Assembly (NCBI GenBank): GCA_030762175.1
Contig: CM060843.1
Location: 31,964,001-32,028,000 of the forward strand
Reading direction: 5' to 3'
Origin: Metallyticus violacea
Lineage: Eukaryota > Arthropoda > Insecta > Mantodea > Metallyticidae
DNA length: 64,000 bases
Shown: piece by piece, positions 11,051 to 22,590 of the stretch
Layout: each line of letters starts with the position of its first letter
How positions within the stretch are numbered: position 1 is the stretch's first letter
Program-made: the position numbers and the translations under genes
The notes under the pieces: model-generated
Told to the model about the DNA's origin: nothing
Database searches by the model: none
What the model saw: only the letters and a program-made list of their open reading frames with translations

Positions 11051-11479
11051 CTTAAGAAAATATAGTAAGTGAAGTATGTAAGTTGCCCATCATTTTAAAT
11101 ATGATGACTTCACTGTAAACAGCTTCCAAAATTATACATATAAGTTAATCTATTGTGTTTGCATGTGTATAGTTTGCACATTTTACCCCAAAAATATTAA
11201 CTAAAATTATAGGTGCAGCCTAAACTGAAAATAATTTATAAGAATTTCTCTTATTTGAAACTAAGATGTATGCATACATAATGCATTTCAAAAATAACGG
11301 CCAGTCACTCATAAAACAAAGCAAGCAACATGTGGGTAGATTACAAATGTGCAGAAACTTCAGATGATTCATTTAGCTTGGTATAAGGCATATTGTTTAG
11401 TGCTGTTTTCCTTTGCATGACATTAGTTATAATAGCTGTGAAAATAAGCATTCTGCCAGTTCATTTGGTGATTTGATTT

Positions 11480-12420
11480 TTTGTTGCAAAAGATAAGAAG
11501 AAAACTGCTGAAATTCACCATGAACTTGTGACATTTATGGATAAATGACTGTAATAAATGAAGGACAAATCAGACAATGCTGTCATCAGTTAAGAAAGAC
11601 CACACAAATGCTCATGATAAAAGGCCTATTTTTAGACAGATGACCTTGTTTAGCATGAGGATGCAAATATTCAAGAAAATTGCTTTTTATATTAAATGCT
11701 TTTATAATGGAACTTTTGGCATTTAATCAAGTAATCACCTAAATTTTTAAATATAAACTATGTGCATAATGGATCTCTAAAATGTATTGCCATGTGCAAA
11801 AATGAAATGATGGAAGCTGCATCTGCATTTGGGCTGACACGAAAGAAATGACATTTTTGCTCATCATGGATCTTGTACAGCAACATTGAATCAAAACTGC
11901 AATACATCGAGTGGCACTATTCAACTTCACCACAAGAGAAAAAATTAAAGCAGATTCAGCAGGTCAGTCCTGGTGGCCTAGTGGTAACCATAATTGCCTT
12001 GTAGATCCAATGCCCCAGGTTCAATCCTGGCCAGGGTCAATGAATTTTTTTGGGCATAAAAATCCTAAGTATGACTCCCTTTGGAAAGGAATTAAAGCCT
12101 TTGGTCCTATATCATAGATTTATGGAAAGTAAAAGAACTCAAGCCTTAGAATTTATCAAGCCATTTCACATCCTGAATTGAATGGGAAGCTAGATGAAAG
12201 ATATTAAAAAGCATTCTTAAATAAATGTAATAATAAAAATAGATTTAGCACCGAAGATCATGGGCATCATTTTTCTGGGGACAAAAAGGTATCTTTCTTG
12301 TGGATTTTATGAAGCATGGTATAACGATTACAGTACAAGTGTAATTTGAAATGCTTTCCAAGTTGAGGTGTGTCAATCAGAACTGGAGACATGTGATGCT
12401 GTCTTCAGCAATTGTCAGAA
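11480..12420 (+). pseudogene. mariner transposase relic split by SINE-A
   Basis: Plus-strand mariner remnant. The N-terminal part at about 11490-11540 reads KKTAEIHHELVTFMD. The segment before the SINE, 11885-11960, reads ESKLQYIEWHYSTSPQEKK, matching the conserved PE.KQQS..W motif. After the SINE the protein resumes as SAPKIMGIIFLGTKRYL and AWYNDYSTSVI, the usual K.MA..FWD.KG.L motif with the catalytic Asp lost. Removing the SINE and one TSD copy restores continuity (ADSA then PKIMG). Several other stops make it inactive. Confidence 0.65.
11962..12240 (+). mobile_element. SINE-A copy with 10-bp TSD
   Basis: Plus-strand tRNA-derived SINE with head GTCCTGGTGGCCTAGTGG and B-box-like GGTTCAATCC, then the shared body (AAAATCCTAAGTATGACTCC, CCTGAATTGAATGGGAAGC) and an A/T-rich tail. 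Flanked by AGATTCAGCA (11952-11961) and AGATTTAGCA (12241-12250), one mismatch. It interrupts a mariner coding region. Confidence 0.88.
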
Positions 12421-13430
12421 CTGTCAGCACGAATTTCATTAAAACTTTTTTAGCATTTACCATGTTGCTGAGACCTGACACCCAGTTATTTCCATATTTT
12501 CCTTAACTTCAAGAAATAGCTTCATGCTTAAAAGTTTGACCACAGCAAAGAGTATAAAGTGATTAAATTCCCCTGCAGTTTTTTCATGCACAGAGCATTC
12601 AAAAGTTTGTTCCTCAATATGGTATAACTTGGAAAGCAAGTACAAGTACCCCTTCTTTCAACACTTTGGCCATTCACAATATAATAACCTTAAAGCTTGT
12701 GAGCCAGTTTTCTACTTTGTTGTGAAATTTTGCCCCGAGATATTTTTGCTACTAGTTAAGAGAAAAAGTCTTAGATATAGAAATAAAGGTGAAAAATATT
12801 GAAAATTTTGATATTAGCAAAATGATGGGGTAACTTAGGTAATGAAACTGGTATTGGTGCCAACGGTACCAGATATCATTAAAAATCATCAGAGACCCTC
12901 ATGTAATTTTTGGAGTTTGAAGATGACACTTGATTCTTGGTCATTGTTTTACTTTGTAGAATTAGAAAAGACATCAGGAAAAAATTTTGTTGGTAGTTAG
13001 GTTCAGAAAAAGTGACTGATTGCTTCAAATGGACATAAAGATAAGATAAGAGAGAACTTAACTATAAGGATTATCTGAATTTTTTCAATTAATCTCTTCT
13101 TGTCTCACCTCCAGATAATCAAGACAGATAATTGAGATCCTACTGCATTTGCAACTTATTTGCCATACAAGCCATTCAGGCGTCTAACAGTTACCAGTAC
13201 TGTATCTTAATAAAATTTAAATTTTATAATGCATATTATCATTACAATATGCTTAAATGGACACATGATACAAGATATTTTGCAAGAATGCCAGCTTCTA
13301 TTTGTCCAAAAGTTTAAACATTTTTTTGTAATATAATGCACTATTAATACCAAGACCTTATATATTTATATGAAACAATTAAATATTGCATGCCGAAGCA
13401 CAGAGAATGAGTTTTATAAAATTAATATTT
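12420..13430. other. Nup50 intron, no gene identified
   Basis: AT-rich. A 62-codon minus-strand open stretch (12645-12457, with FNHFILFAVVKLLSMKLF) may be a decayed repeat protein but I do not recognise it. Confidence 0.35.
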
Positions 13431-14669
13431 ATGAGGGTAGGTTCATAAGTTTCTGGTCTAACCATTTTCTAGGTATGATAAAGAGAAAAACTATATTTCA
13501 CTTTTCAATATAGTTACCCTTTATTGCAATACACTTCTTACATCTTTGAGTTAACATTTCAATCCCCCCACACCCCAAAAAGTAGTCAGTAGTCTTGTCT
13601 GCAAAATGGGCTAAAACAGCATTCATTACTTTTTCCTCACACTTAAATTTCCTTCCTCGAAGGTCCTTCTTGAGTTTTGAGAGAAGGAAACAGTCACTGG
13701 GAACTAGATCTGGGCTGTAGGGTGGGTGGTCTATCTCCTTGGAGGCACATTTCCTCACAGCTTCCTTTGCAACAAGAGTCATGTGCACAGTGCAATGTTG
13801 TGAAGAAGGCTCACACCACCAATCATCTTTCCTCTCCTTTTCTCTTTGATGGAAGCACAAAGTCTGTGCATTTACTGTAGTGTTACTCTCTTTCAAGTCA
13901 ATGAAGAGTATTCCTGCACAGTCCCAAAAGATTGTGGCCATAATCTTCTTGGTTGTCTCAGTGCCTTTAGAGGTGGTACTTGGCCAGATTTACACCACTC
14001 CATTGATTCTCTTTTGGACAAGGGACCACAGTTTCATCTACAGTAATAATGGTTTACAGAACTTCTCTCTTGTTGCCAAGGCAGAGTTCCAAAAATGTCT
14101 GAGAACAGATGACTTGTTGCTTTTGGACTGAGGAAAGAAGTCTAGGCACCCATCTTGCACTAACCTTATTCATATTTCAAAGTTCATGAATAATTCGAAG
14201 GACTGTTGTTTTAGAAAGGTCCAACCTTGCTACTATTTCTGTAACTTTGAGCCACCGGTCTTCCATAATTTCTCTTTCCACAAGAGCGATGCTTTCAGGA
14301 GTGAGAGCCTCCAAGGGCAGACCTGCACGCTCTTTGTCTGCAATGCTTTCTTGACTCATTTGAAAATTTTGGCCCATTCTTTCATGGTAGAATATGAGGA
14401 GGAAACTTCCCTGTAAACACCATCCAATTGCTATTTAATTTCTTTTGGGGTAAGTCCTTCTTTTGTGAAGAACTTAATAATAGCTCCATACTCCATTTTG
14501 AGCATGTCACAATCTTCTAACAGATAGCCTTCTTTATGTAACTATATTTGAACAACTGCACATGGCAGAGCAGGATTTACAGCTGTAATTATTTACTTAA
14601 CACATAAGGGTTTTGTGAAGGTGATAATCCTTATCGGCGAGGCAGGAAACTTATGAACGTACCCTCTTA
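13430..14669 (-). mobile_element. Full-length mariner element with TIRs and TA TSD
   Basis: Complete but inactive mariner, 1236 bp (13432-14667). The terminal inverted repeats are GAGGGTAGGTTCATAAGTTTC (left, from 13433) and its counterpart GAAACTTATGAACGTACCCTC (right, ending 14666), 1-2 mismatches, each flanked by the TA dinucleotide at 13430-13431 and 14668-14669. The two ends and the coding content agree with one intact-length copy inserted by cut-and-paste. Confidence 0.88.
13498..14500 (-). pseudogene. mariner transposase, broken
   Basis: Minus-strand transposase of the full-length mariner. It starts near 14497 with MEYGAIIKFFTKEGLTPKEI and carries the helix-turn-helix half including VTEIVARLDLSKTTVLRIIH (14250-14180). 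First catalytic motif: VDETVVPCPKE. The third Asp is present in HPPYSPDLVPSDCF. The second Asp motif (normally HDNA..H) is destroyed around 13800 (HCTVHMTLVAKEA), and there are frameshifts and stops between 14180 and 13950. It ends IKGNYIEK next to the left TIR. It cannot make active transposase. Confidence 0.82.
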
Positions 14670-15390
14670 CATTTATCTATTTATTAATTCTAAGTCATGT
14701 GTCAAGTAATGCATAAAGGTAAACTATAAAAACAATAACAAACACATGCACTTAGTTATGAAAATGTTATACTGCCTACACACGCTAAAGTGCTTGTATA
14801 TTTCAAGTCACATTTTAGGGTTTAAATCTATATCATTTAAGTAACCTAAACATGCAGTCATATGAAATGAATTCAGGTAACTGACTCGGGAAATAGTCTA
14901 ATAGTTGACAAAATGGCTGCGGCATTATCCGATCTAATTCACCATTCTACCCTTCACATATACACTGCATAATGTAAAGATCAAATTCTGAACTTTTATC
15001 AGAAAATAGGCATATAATTATCATCCATTCATAAATTTGATATTTTCCATGCTATAATGCATGATGTTTGCTTTGCAATATGTAGGCCCTGATTTGATTT
15101 CCATGAGGGTCACAATGCTTTGGTGGGATCTTCCTTATTACACTGAAAAGGCAAGTGCCTGTTATTTTTAGGTATCAACAAACTTTAGTTTCTTGAATGT
15201 TTATTGTCATTCACCATCCTTAAAATGTATGGCAGCTGTATAGAACATTAAAAGAGATTAAATTACATACTTTTAACTTAGTTAAAAAATTTTGAAAGTG
15301 GAGGATTGATATTTTTTAAGTATGATAAATCAGATTCTATCCCTGAGCACAAGGAGCATTTTTGCGAAATAAAGAGTATCACAAAAGTAA
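14670..15390. other. Nup50 intron, no gene identified
   Basis: AT-rich spacer between the mariner and the GC-rich ORF1-like unit. No recognised feature. Confidence 0.4.
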
Positions 15391-15539
15391 CGAGGATTTC
15401 AATTGCATGCCATTTTCGCCCCCATCGGATTAGCAACACTCTGTGAAGCACATGTTCCAGTTAGTAGTGTGTTAGTTCTGATGGAGAAATGCAGAATGCT
15501 GGAGCACATAACTATCGTTAGAGAGAGGAGTTACAGAGG

Positions 15540-16845
15540 GAAGAAGATTGCCTCAGGAGAAGCAACATGGGATGCAAGAACCGCTCGATCTCTGCCTATG
15601 CCTTGCACACCACAACCACTGTGCCAGCTCTTCTGATCAGCATTCTACAACACCAGCAGAGCCTGCACACTCGATCAACCTATACCAGCTTGTCCGCCAA
15701 TGCACCACCTGTCTAACACACAGTCATCAGTCACTTTGCCAGAGTACAAAGCTCCCCCATCACCGACTATCCTCTCCGCAGAATTATGCGAACCAACTCT
15801 GCCATCTCCACGACCTAACGTCCGATTCCGCTGCTTCAGCCCGACGCAGATCCCTGAAGACCGCCCTCCTGTTCTAGAAGCAGCTATATCTCCGCCTATC
15901 CTCCCGGACAGGAAGGAGAAGCAATACCGCCCACCACCGAAAGTCTCCCGAGCGGAGTGCTAAAAGGAATTTCTCGCCGGGTGCCCGACAACTATAATCT
16001 TCGTACCGCTCAAACCTCATGGGCATCCGTGGTCCTGGCTTCAAGAATATTATCTGCACGGGGACCTTCTCCTCTCGTTCGCCTTGTGTTACTAGAGTTA
16101 CGTGAACAAGAAGTCCTACAAGGCGGATTGGGCCTTGCCGTCGAACTCTACGATGTGGAGCCCAGCCACAGCAACCTCAATGCACCATGCAGGCGGTGCT
16201 GCCGCTACATCCGATTCGTGCACAAATCCACCCACTGTGGATTGGAGGCTTTGACATCAGAGTGCACACAACATGACTTAAACTGGCGCCAAAAGTACTG
16301 TGCTACATGCGGCAGCAGTAGACATTAACAAGCCAGGCAACATGCTCTCGCCGAACCGGCTGCGTCACCACGCATACCAATCACTTAGAAGACCGCAGCC
16401 TCCAACTCCCAAGACAACCCCAGCCATCACAACGCCGACCAAAACGAAATACGGAGCCAATCTCCCACATTCCATTCATCCAAGAAATTCTGAACGCCCA
16501 ACAGCAACTGGTCTGCACACATGACAACATCACCGAGGCAATCTCCGCTCTGGGAGAAACCACAATTTCCTTACAAGCAACTGTCCATAAAAACCAGCAG
16601 GAAGTCACCAACATCTATAGCCTCTTCTGGATAATTACAGTACGATGTCTACATGACTCGGCTGCCTTAGAGAAGCCTACACGGAACATCGACAATCCAC
16701 TAACTGCCAAACAAATCGAGAAGTCGCTCAGGGACGTTCTTTACCAACTCAACAGAATGGAAAGCTTACCAAACAACACCACCCCAGCACTAGATGACAT
16801 TCCAGAAACAGCTGACACCTTCCACAGCTTTAAAGACCGCCTGTG
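15540..16845 (+). pseudogene. LINE ORF1 (Gag-like, zinc knuckles), ORF1-only unit
   Basis: Plus-strand, frameshifted coding region much richer in GC than its surroundings. A Ser/Pro-rich N-terminal part (15550-15960) is followed by PLVRLVLLELRE and the Cys cluster CRRCCRYIRFVHKSTHCGLE (from about 16189), then SECTQHDLNWRQKYCATCG. This resembles the pre-C2HC/CCHC organisation of Jockey/I-type ORF1 proteins, which coat retrotransposon RNA. A helical C terminus (LNAQQQLV, ATVHKNQQEVTNI, KQIEKSLRDVLYQLNRM) runs to a TGA at about 16844. No endonuclease/RT ORF2 follows; a poly(A) comes at once. It may be an internally deleted LINE or a half-LINE. Confidence 0.6.
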
Positions 16846-16890
16846 ATGCCTCGGTAATTAAAACTGGCGTAAAAAAAAAAAAAAAAAAAA
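16837..16890 (+). repeat. 3' tail shared with SINE-B, plus poly(A)
   Basis: CCGCCTGTGATGCCTCGGTA, then AATTAAAACTGGCGT and a 20-nt A run. The same tail ends SINE-B copies at 20416-20445, 30917-30968 and 63723-63796. It directly overlaps the end of the ORF1-like unit, a LINE/SINE tail-sharing pattern. Confidence 0.75.
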
Positions 16891-17087
16891 CACAAACAAA
16901 CCTCGCCACCAATCGTTCTGGTGCCACTCAGGGTCTCGGTCATGTGATGTGTAACATCGGGCAACACTTACTCACCCAGCTTCCGGCAATAACCCGGCAG
17001 CTAATACCTTTTCCTTAGAATAACGAGGGTGCAATTCGCGGGACCTAGCAACTCTTTTCCTCCACTAACACCTAATACCTAAAGGGG

Positions 17088-17121
<34 letters not shown>

Positions 17122-17150
17122 CACCCTCTTGCCGGAAGGTCGGCCTAAAA
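16890..17150 (+). repeat. Unassigned retroposon 3' part with 32-nt poly(A)
   Basis: GC-rich stretch between two A tracts, ending CACCTAATACCTAAAGGGG and about 32 A's (17089-17120). It looks like the 3' untranslated end of a second retroposed RNA, but no coding part or family was identified. Confidence 0.45.
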
Positions 17151-17159
17151 CATTGCCGT

Positions 17160-17915
17160 TGTGGGTGCTAATATCGCTGAGTGTTCGAGAATGTCAATTT
17201 GCTGCAGGCTTCTTGAGCTAGACTTTCAAGCAGCATGCAGCGGATTATGGTGAAAGATGTGAATATGCACCCATACAAGATTCAAATGACTCCACAGCTT
17301 AAACCGAACGACCTCGTGAAGCGACGGGCATTCGTTGATTGGGGTCGTGGAGAATCTGTAAGTGGATGATGATTCAGCTTCGAAAATCATCTTCAATGAC
17401 GAGGCGCATTTTCATTTGGAGGATATGTAAACAAGCAGAACTCTCGCCTTTGGGGCCTCGTGTTATTGAAGAAATGCAGATTTTTCCCCGAGTGACTGTA
17501 TGGTGTGCACTTTGGTGTAAAATTATTGGGCCATACTCGAAAACGAATCCGGAAGTGCAGTAACTGTCAATGGTGTAGGTTATCGAGATATAAGATGTGT
17601 CACCAGGATGGAGTCATGTGCCATGCGGCGCACGAAACCATTGAGTTGTTACAGCAGAAATTTAACTGACCGCCGATTTCACGTAACATTGCACATAATT
17701 GGCCAACAATTATACCGTGTGACTTTTATCTTTGGAGATTTGTAATGTCAAAGGTTTACAGCAAACGCATACCAACCATTCCTGTACTTAAAGAAGAAAT
17801 CCGCCTTGCTATAGTCACAATGGAGCAATACATCTGCGAAAATGTGATTCCAGTTTTGTTAAAAGGGTACACAAGTGTCATATGAGACGTGGAGGACATT
17901 CACCATATTTAATGG
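17160..17915 (+). pseudogene. IS630/Tc1-mariner-type transposase relic
   Basis: Plus-strand transposase remnant, of the type whose proteins contain N..IWG and DEAHF motifs and often a DUF4817-like N terminus. Visible in order: MHPYKIQMTPQLKPNDLVKR (17262 on), IIFNDEAHFHLEDM (first catalytic Asp), EEMQIFPRVTVWCALWCK, HQDGVMCHAAHETIELLQQK (second Asp, QDG..CH), CDFYLWRFVMSKVYSKR (third Asp region) and IRLAIVTMEQYICENVIPVL. The end DVEDIHHI fits the family C terminus. At least four stops or frameshifts. No TIRs identified. Confidence 0.7.
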
Positions 17916-19784
17916 AAGTTTTTACTCTTTCAAAGCAGTGGCGGCTTGCGCTAAAGGACATAATGGCATGTCCATTAATTTTGAGCCGTAAATAGCTTTA
18001 AATATTGTGAACTCAAAAACATTACAGAATTTCATGGATGCAAAACCTGAATGCTTCAGCACCTGCATTGTAGTATACAAGAGAGGAGCACAGTTTAAAC
18101 GGCTTCTGCGAATGCAGACCACTTGGTGTGTGTTAACATGTGAAGAGAACAGGTCAGGCACATTCTCCAGAATGCTTTGGTTTAAAAGGAGTTGTAATGA
18201 AGCTGGTGAGCAAAGGGATGAGAAGGATATCGCAGTGAAGCTTTACGAAGGGCACGCAGAATCTTTTGAACTTTTCATGCATATGCGCAACGAACCTGTT
18301 CCCCCTACCGTAGCACCGGCAAGAGGAGCTTCCCTAACCGATTTGTCGTGAGATCAAGGTTATTACTTCTTATTACCTGTTTGCTCTTTCACTGGCTTAT
18401 GAGGAATGTAAATATAAGAAACTCTTCCACTATAAAAGCAAACCAACTAACGTATCCTTAAATAACATTACGTTTTAAAAAGAAACGGCATTATCATAAA
18501 TAAGAGCAAACGTGAATAGAGGGGACTTATGGGATTAAACCGAAAATTTGGCACTTCTGCCTACCACTGTTTTATTACATCTGTAGAATAATAACTGAGA
18601 AGTCAGTGTGTCCTATTTACTAATTAAATCCAGTTCTTTTGATGATTATTGGTCAAAAAACGGAATTTATGTTAGTCTATAGAGATTCAGGTGTTTAAAT
18701 TTAGTTGCTATTGTGCAATTAAATAGCCGCTGTTTCTCGTAAAGGCAATATTAGTAGTTTTTAGGTGCGATCGCTACTGGAAGCACCTATTAGCGTTGCT
18801 TTGTCCATCCGTCCGCATGAAATAACTCGCCAACCGCTGCAATTAAGGAACTGAGATTTGGTATATGGAAGTTTGAATAAAATTTGTCGATAAATTTAAA
18901 ATTTGATTGAACTCGAAACAAAACTAAGGCAACTTTACATGGAGAATATTCCAAAAAGTTAAAATAAAATTCCTCAATAAATTTCAAATTTGGTTGAATC
19001 GGTGCAAAATTAGGGGTAGCTTAAATGGAGAGGCTCCTTAAAATTTGGGCGAACCATTCCACCTACATACGCAGCTGAAATTTTGTAAGGAAGATTTTTA
19101 ATTTGATAGGTATATTTTTTGGAAACGTGGAAAATTGATAATAATATATTGAAGGCCATAATAATTTTCAACGTGTTTTCATTAACAATTATTTCGGAAA
19201 GAATTTAAACCACTGATTAGTCCAAGACACATTCAACTTCTTTAAGGTTAATTCTGTGAAAACTGAAGTTTGAACTTGTGAACATGAAATGCTTTATAGC
19301 ACATTTATATTGAGGTTCCTGTATCTTTTAGGTTGCTAATCAACAATGGTTATTGAAATTTCGGGCATTGTATTACTGTTAATAATGTAAGTATTATAAA
19401 CACAAACAACAGAAGTATTTAATGAAAGAGGGGTGTGTATGTAGAGCCTCCTAAAATATACCATCATTAGAAACGTTTCCCAAAATGTCCATTATATACC
19501 AGAATACAAGAGACATTTGCCATCGTTCCTGAAATGTAACTTAGTACATTTACAACTTGTTCATATCAAATTCGACTTTTGTCGACAGGTGGCCAAAGAT
19601 GGCTGTACACGAACAAGCTAGATTTTAAACATGTGTAAAAGTCATCCTCTGGTGGTGTTTGTTGGTGACCGACTGTTGGACTTGGGATACTACCGCGTCG
19701 ACTCTGAGCGAAGCTATCAGTGTAGAGTTAACATACATTTGTTTTATTTAGTGTCTCCAGTATGAATAAAGTTAGTGGACTAAT
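17915..19784. other. Nup50 intron; one unassigned ORF and a degenerate tandem repeat
   Basis: Holds a 114-codon plus-strand open frame (18007-18351) without any motif I recognise, and two related about 75-nt units (18876-18953 and 18961-19038) sharing ATAAATTT.AAATTTG.TTGAA and TGGAGA. The rest is featureless. Confidence 0.4.
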
Positions 19785-20199
19785 TGGAAGGCAGTTGGAT
19801 TTCGAGAAGAGTTCGCGCCAAGAGTTTGGGACAACCCCGGCCTGACAGGGTGATTGTGCAATACATCGAAGCAAAAAACAGAATTTTCAACAGAAAATTT
19901 AGCAGAGTTATGTACGAAAAAGCGAAGCGGTTGATTGGGTGTGAAGAAGGAAGTGTATTTTTCTGTTTTTCTTGTATTCTCTTTGGTGGTGACGATGCAT
20001 GGAGTGCAAGTGGGGTTAAAGACTTTAAACATTTTAACGAGAAGTTAAAAAGCACGATGGGTCTAAGAAACAAACAATGAAACGGATGTCACGCTGTTGG
20101 GCATGGTAAATATAAGAACGCAATTTGATACTGCATAAAGACTTTCATTTTGCAAGCACCACGGACAGATCGAAAACAATACACACATTTTATCTCGTA

Positions 20200-20445
20200 C
20201 CAACACGGGTGGTCGAGGCCGTTACGGCGCGGACTCGTCTGGGGTACGAATCCCACCAGGACCGTCCTCCCTGATTGGGTATTTTTTTCTAGGTTTTCCT
20301 CAGTCCTCATACATGACAAATGCCGAGGAGGTACCCTAAACTTAGGCTTGGAACGTTTCCTTCCTTTAAAAAAAAAACCCTTTCCCAATTTATCAGTTCA
20401 CATATCAGTGCCTACCGCCTGTGATGCTTCAGTAGTAAAAACGAT
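20200..20445 (+). mobile_element. SINE-B copy inside hAT
   Basis: Plus-strand SINE with a tRNA-like start (GGGTGGTCGAGGCCGTTACG), a body with GGTTTTCCTCAGTCCTCATA, GAGGTACCCTAAACTTAGG and GGAACGTTTCCTTCC, and the 3' tail CCGCCTGTGATGCTTCAGTA. Related to 30679-30968. It splits the hAT coding region. TSD not clear. Confidence 0.78.
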
Positions 20446-21179
20446 TGCAGTGTCAAGAGTATATACAAAATGAAATTAATGCGGCTGATTTCTTAGATAT
20501 TCAGGCAGATGAAGCGACAGACAAACTCAAAAATACAAATGATGCTAATACTTGGCTAGCATATAAATGGGAAAATAAATGAGCGCTTTTGTGGCTTCTT
20601 TCAAGCGGCTAATAGTATTGCTGAAGGCTTACGTTTTGTGATTTTAAATGAAATAAAAAGGTTAAATATTGACAAAAGTCTGAAAAACTAATTTGTCAAA
20701 CATACGAGGGTGCTAGGGTAATGAACAGTGCGCATACAGGAGTACAAACACGTATAAAGGAAAAATAACCCTGAAGGTAATTTTGTCCATTGTTATGATC
20801 ATGTAGGAAATCTGAATGCAGAAAGCCACATCGGATGTAACAAAAGTGAAGAAAAATTTCGGACGTACAAGGCATTTTTTTTTCTTTTTTCCAGTTTCTC
20901 CAGTAAGATCACACAGATATTGGACACATTTGTAATGCTGAGTTTAGAAAAGCAGCTCCATCGCATTGGAATTTCCAGACCCGCTAGGAGAATACGGTGT
21001 TTGAAAACAAAAATGCACTTATAGAATGTTTTGCCAATATGTGAAACAGAAAAAGATCAAGACAACAGTAATGCAAGCCTCTGGTTTCAATACATTACTA
21101 AAATATGTTGACTTTGGAACGGGGAATCCGCCTATCCCTAAAACCAAGGCAATTATAACTTATATTTAAATTCAGCCTA

Positions 21180-22590
21180 TATACATTCACCCATTCTGGT
21201 AATTTGAATACTTAGATTTTGTTATTGTAAGCACAGCACGTTTAACTCAACTATTTTTACTATATTCATATGTTCTTGTTGGAGGAAGCTGTAAGATTTT
21301 TTTGTTCAGAAATATCGAAGAGGGTGTAAATTGTATAGGATGGCATGGAGTTTTATGGCTACATGACTAATCTAATATCATAAAACTCCGTCAGATTTCT
21401 CTGAAGGTTAAGCAGAAGGAAAAGATTCCCGCTATACATTGTATCGCTAAGAAATCTTGACTCTTCTTTTTCCAAAGACAGATAAACAACCATTTATGGC
21501 TTTTTTCCTTTTAGACGAGAGCAATAAGGATCTGTTACGTGTATTTAGGTCGGCGATCTAAAACTGCAACATACTTGGGGTAGTAACGGTGACTCTGAAA
21601 AGACGTAAGCGCGAAAATTAATGCATCAATGAGAAGGGAAGAATCGCAAGTATTAAACTTGCCAAGACGCAAGATTTTTTAGGCGTCCCAAGGGGCGAAG
21701 TAGGGCCGACGGACTGAGGACACACAAAAGTGATAGCACGCTGAGACCCGGGCCCAGTTTTTGAATCCATTGTTCCATTTTATAATTTGAGTTTTTGAAC
21801 GAACGTCGAAACCGGGACAGTGGCGCACAAACACTGAATAATTACGTACAAGTTATTTAGAGTGGTTAAGTTCAGCATAAGTGTTAGATGAGTTTGCACA
21901 AGCTTTGCAGAGAATTATGTTCTTGGGACAACTTTTGAGTGTTCTCACCTCGCAGCGTGCACGAGTGTTTTCGTGAATAGAGACGCGCGTACTCACACCT
22001 TTCAAATAGATTCGGAGTTCAGGACTAGTGTCTCAATACTTTTGACTTTTAACGCAGAAGTGAAGCAGCGTCAATATATATCTCAACCAACAATTTAGCA
22101 TCGCAGTGGTTGTTCCCGGTTCAAGGTTTCTTCCGCGACAGAGAATTGTAACCTTTGGGCCTTTAGAAGCAAGTGTTGTTAAATAAATAACTACGTAAAT
22201 GATCTTCTATAAACTGTTTTTAAATTATAAATCATCTTTCAATTCTTTCTCCCGAGAAACGTCGATGCGTTTCCAAAATACTCTAGTCATTCTCATAATA
22301 GTCCGGAGCAACGGAGGAATTTCTTCATTCGTAATTAGAGAAAGGGGAAAAGGGGTATAGATCGAGAAGAAGCCAGGAATCGTCAGAGGAATACACGAGG
22401 TTCCAAGTTTCTCCTACACATCACTACGTCTTACGCATACCCCGTACCACAGAGATTGGACCCCAAAGACTAATCTGCTTCTTTCCTTCCAATTCAAATT
22501 ATTATCAGTCATATTAATTATAAATTCAATTCAATCACATATCTTTAATTCTCCCATCCCCTAATAAATGTCCCTTCAACTTCTTGTACT
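21180..22590. other. Unassigned about 1.4-kb insert within hAT
   Basis: Sequence between the middle and C-terminal parts of the hAT transposase, with a more even base composition than the intron average (for example CTGAGACCCGGGCCCAGT at about 21742). No ORF, TIR or family recognised. It could be non-coding hAT sequence or another insertion. Confidence 0.35.

Larger units (their letters stand above)
9025..11156. mobile_element. Inverted PLE dimer with 12-bp TSD
   Basis: A 2108-bp unit (9037-11144) flanked by the direct repeat TTAATCTATTGT at 9025-9036 and 11145-11156. It has two divergently oriented PLE halves: a minus-strand copy in 9037-10078 and a plus-strand copy in 10079-11144. The outer ends are inverted copies of each other (9036-9160 against about 10975-11099), and the thumb coding parts (about 9300-9600 against 10310-10580) are also mutually inverted. 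Because one TSD brackets both halves, they most likely inserted together. Each half ends in a hammerhead-like motif. Confidence 0.85.

Noticed and set aside
18007..18351. 114-codon ORF as a host gene
   Set aside because: No motif, no splice context or homologue recognised; this length occurs by chance in 64 kb. It is only mentioned as an unassigned ORF.
19772..20073. Two overlapping minus-strand ORFs of about 90 codons
   Set aside because: They are the antisense of the hAT zinc-finger-like region on the plus strand.
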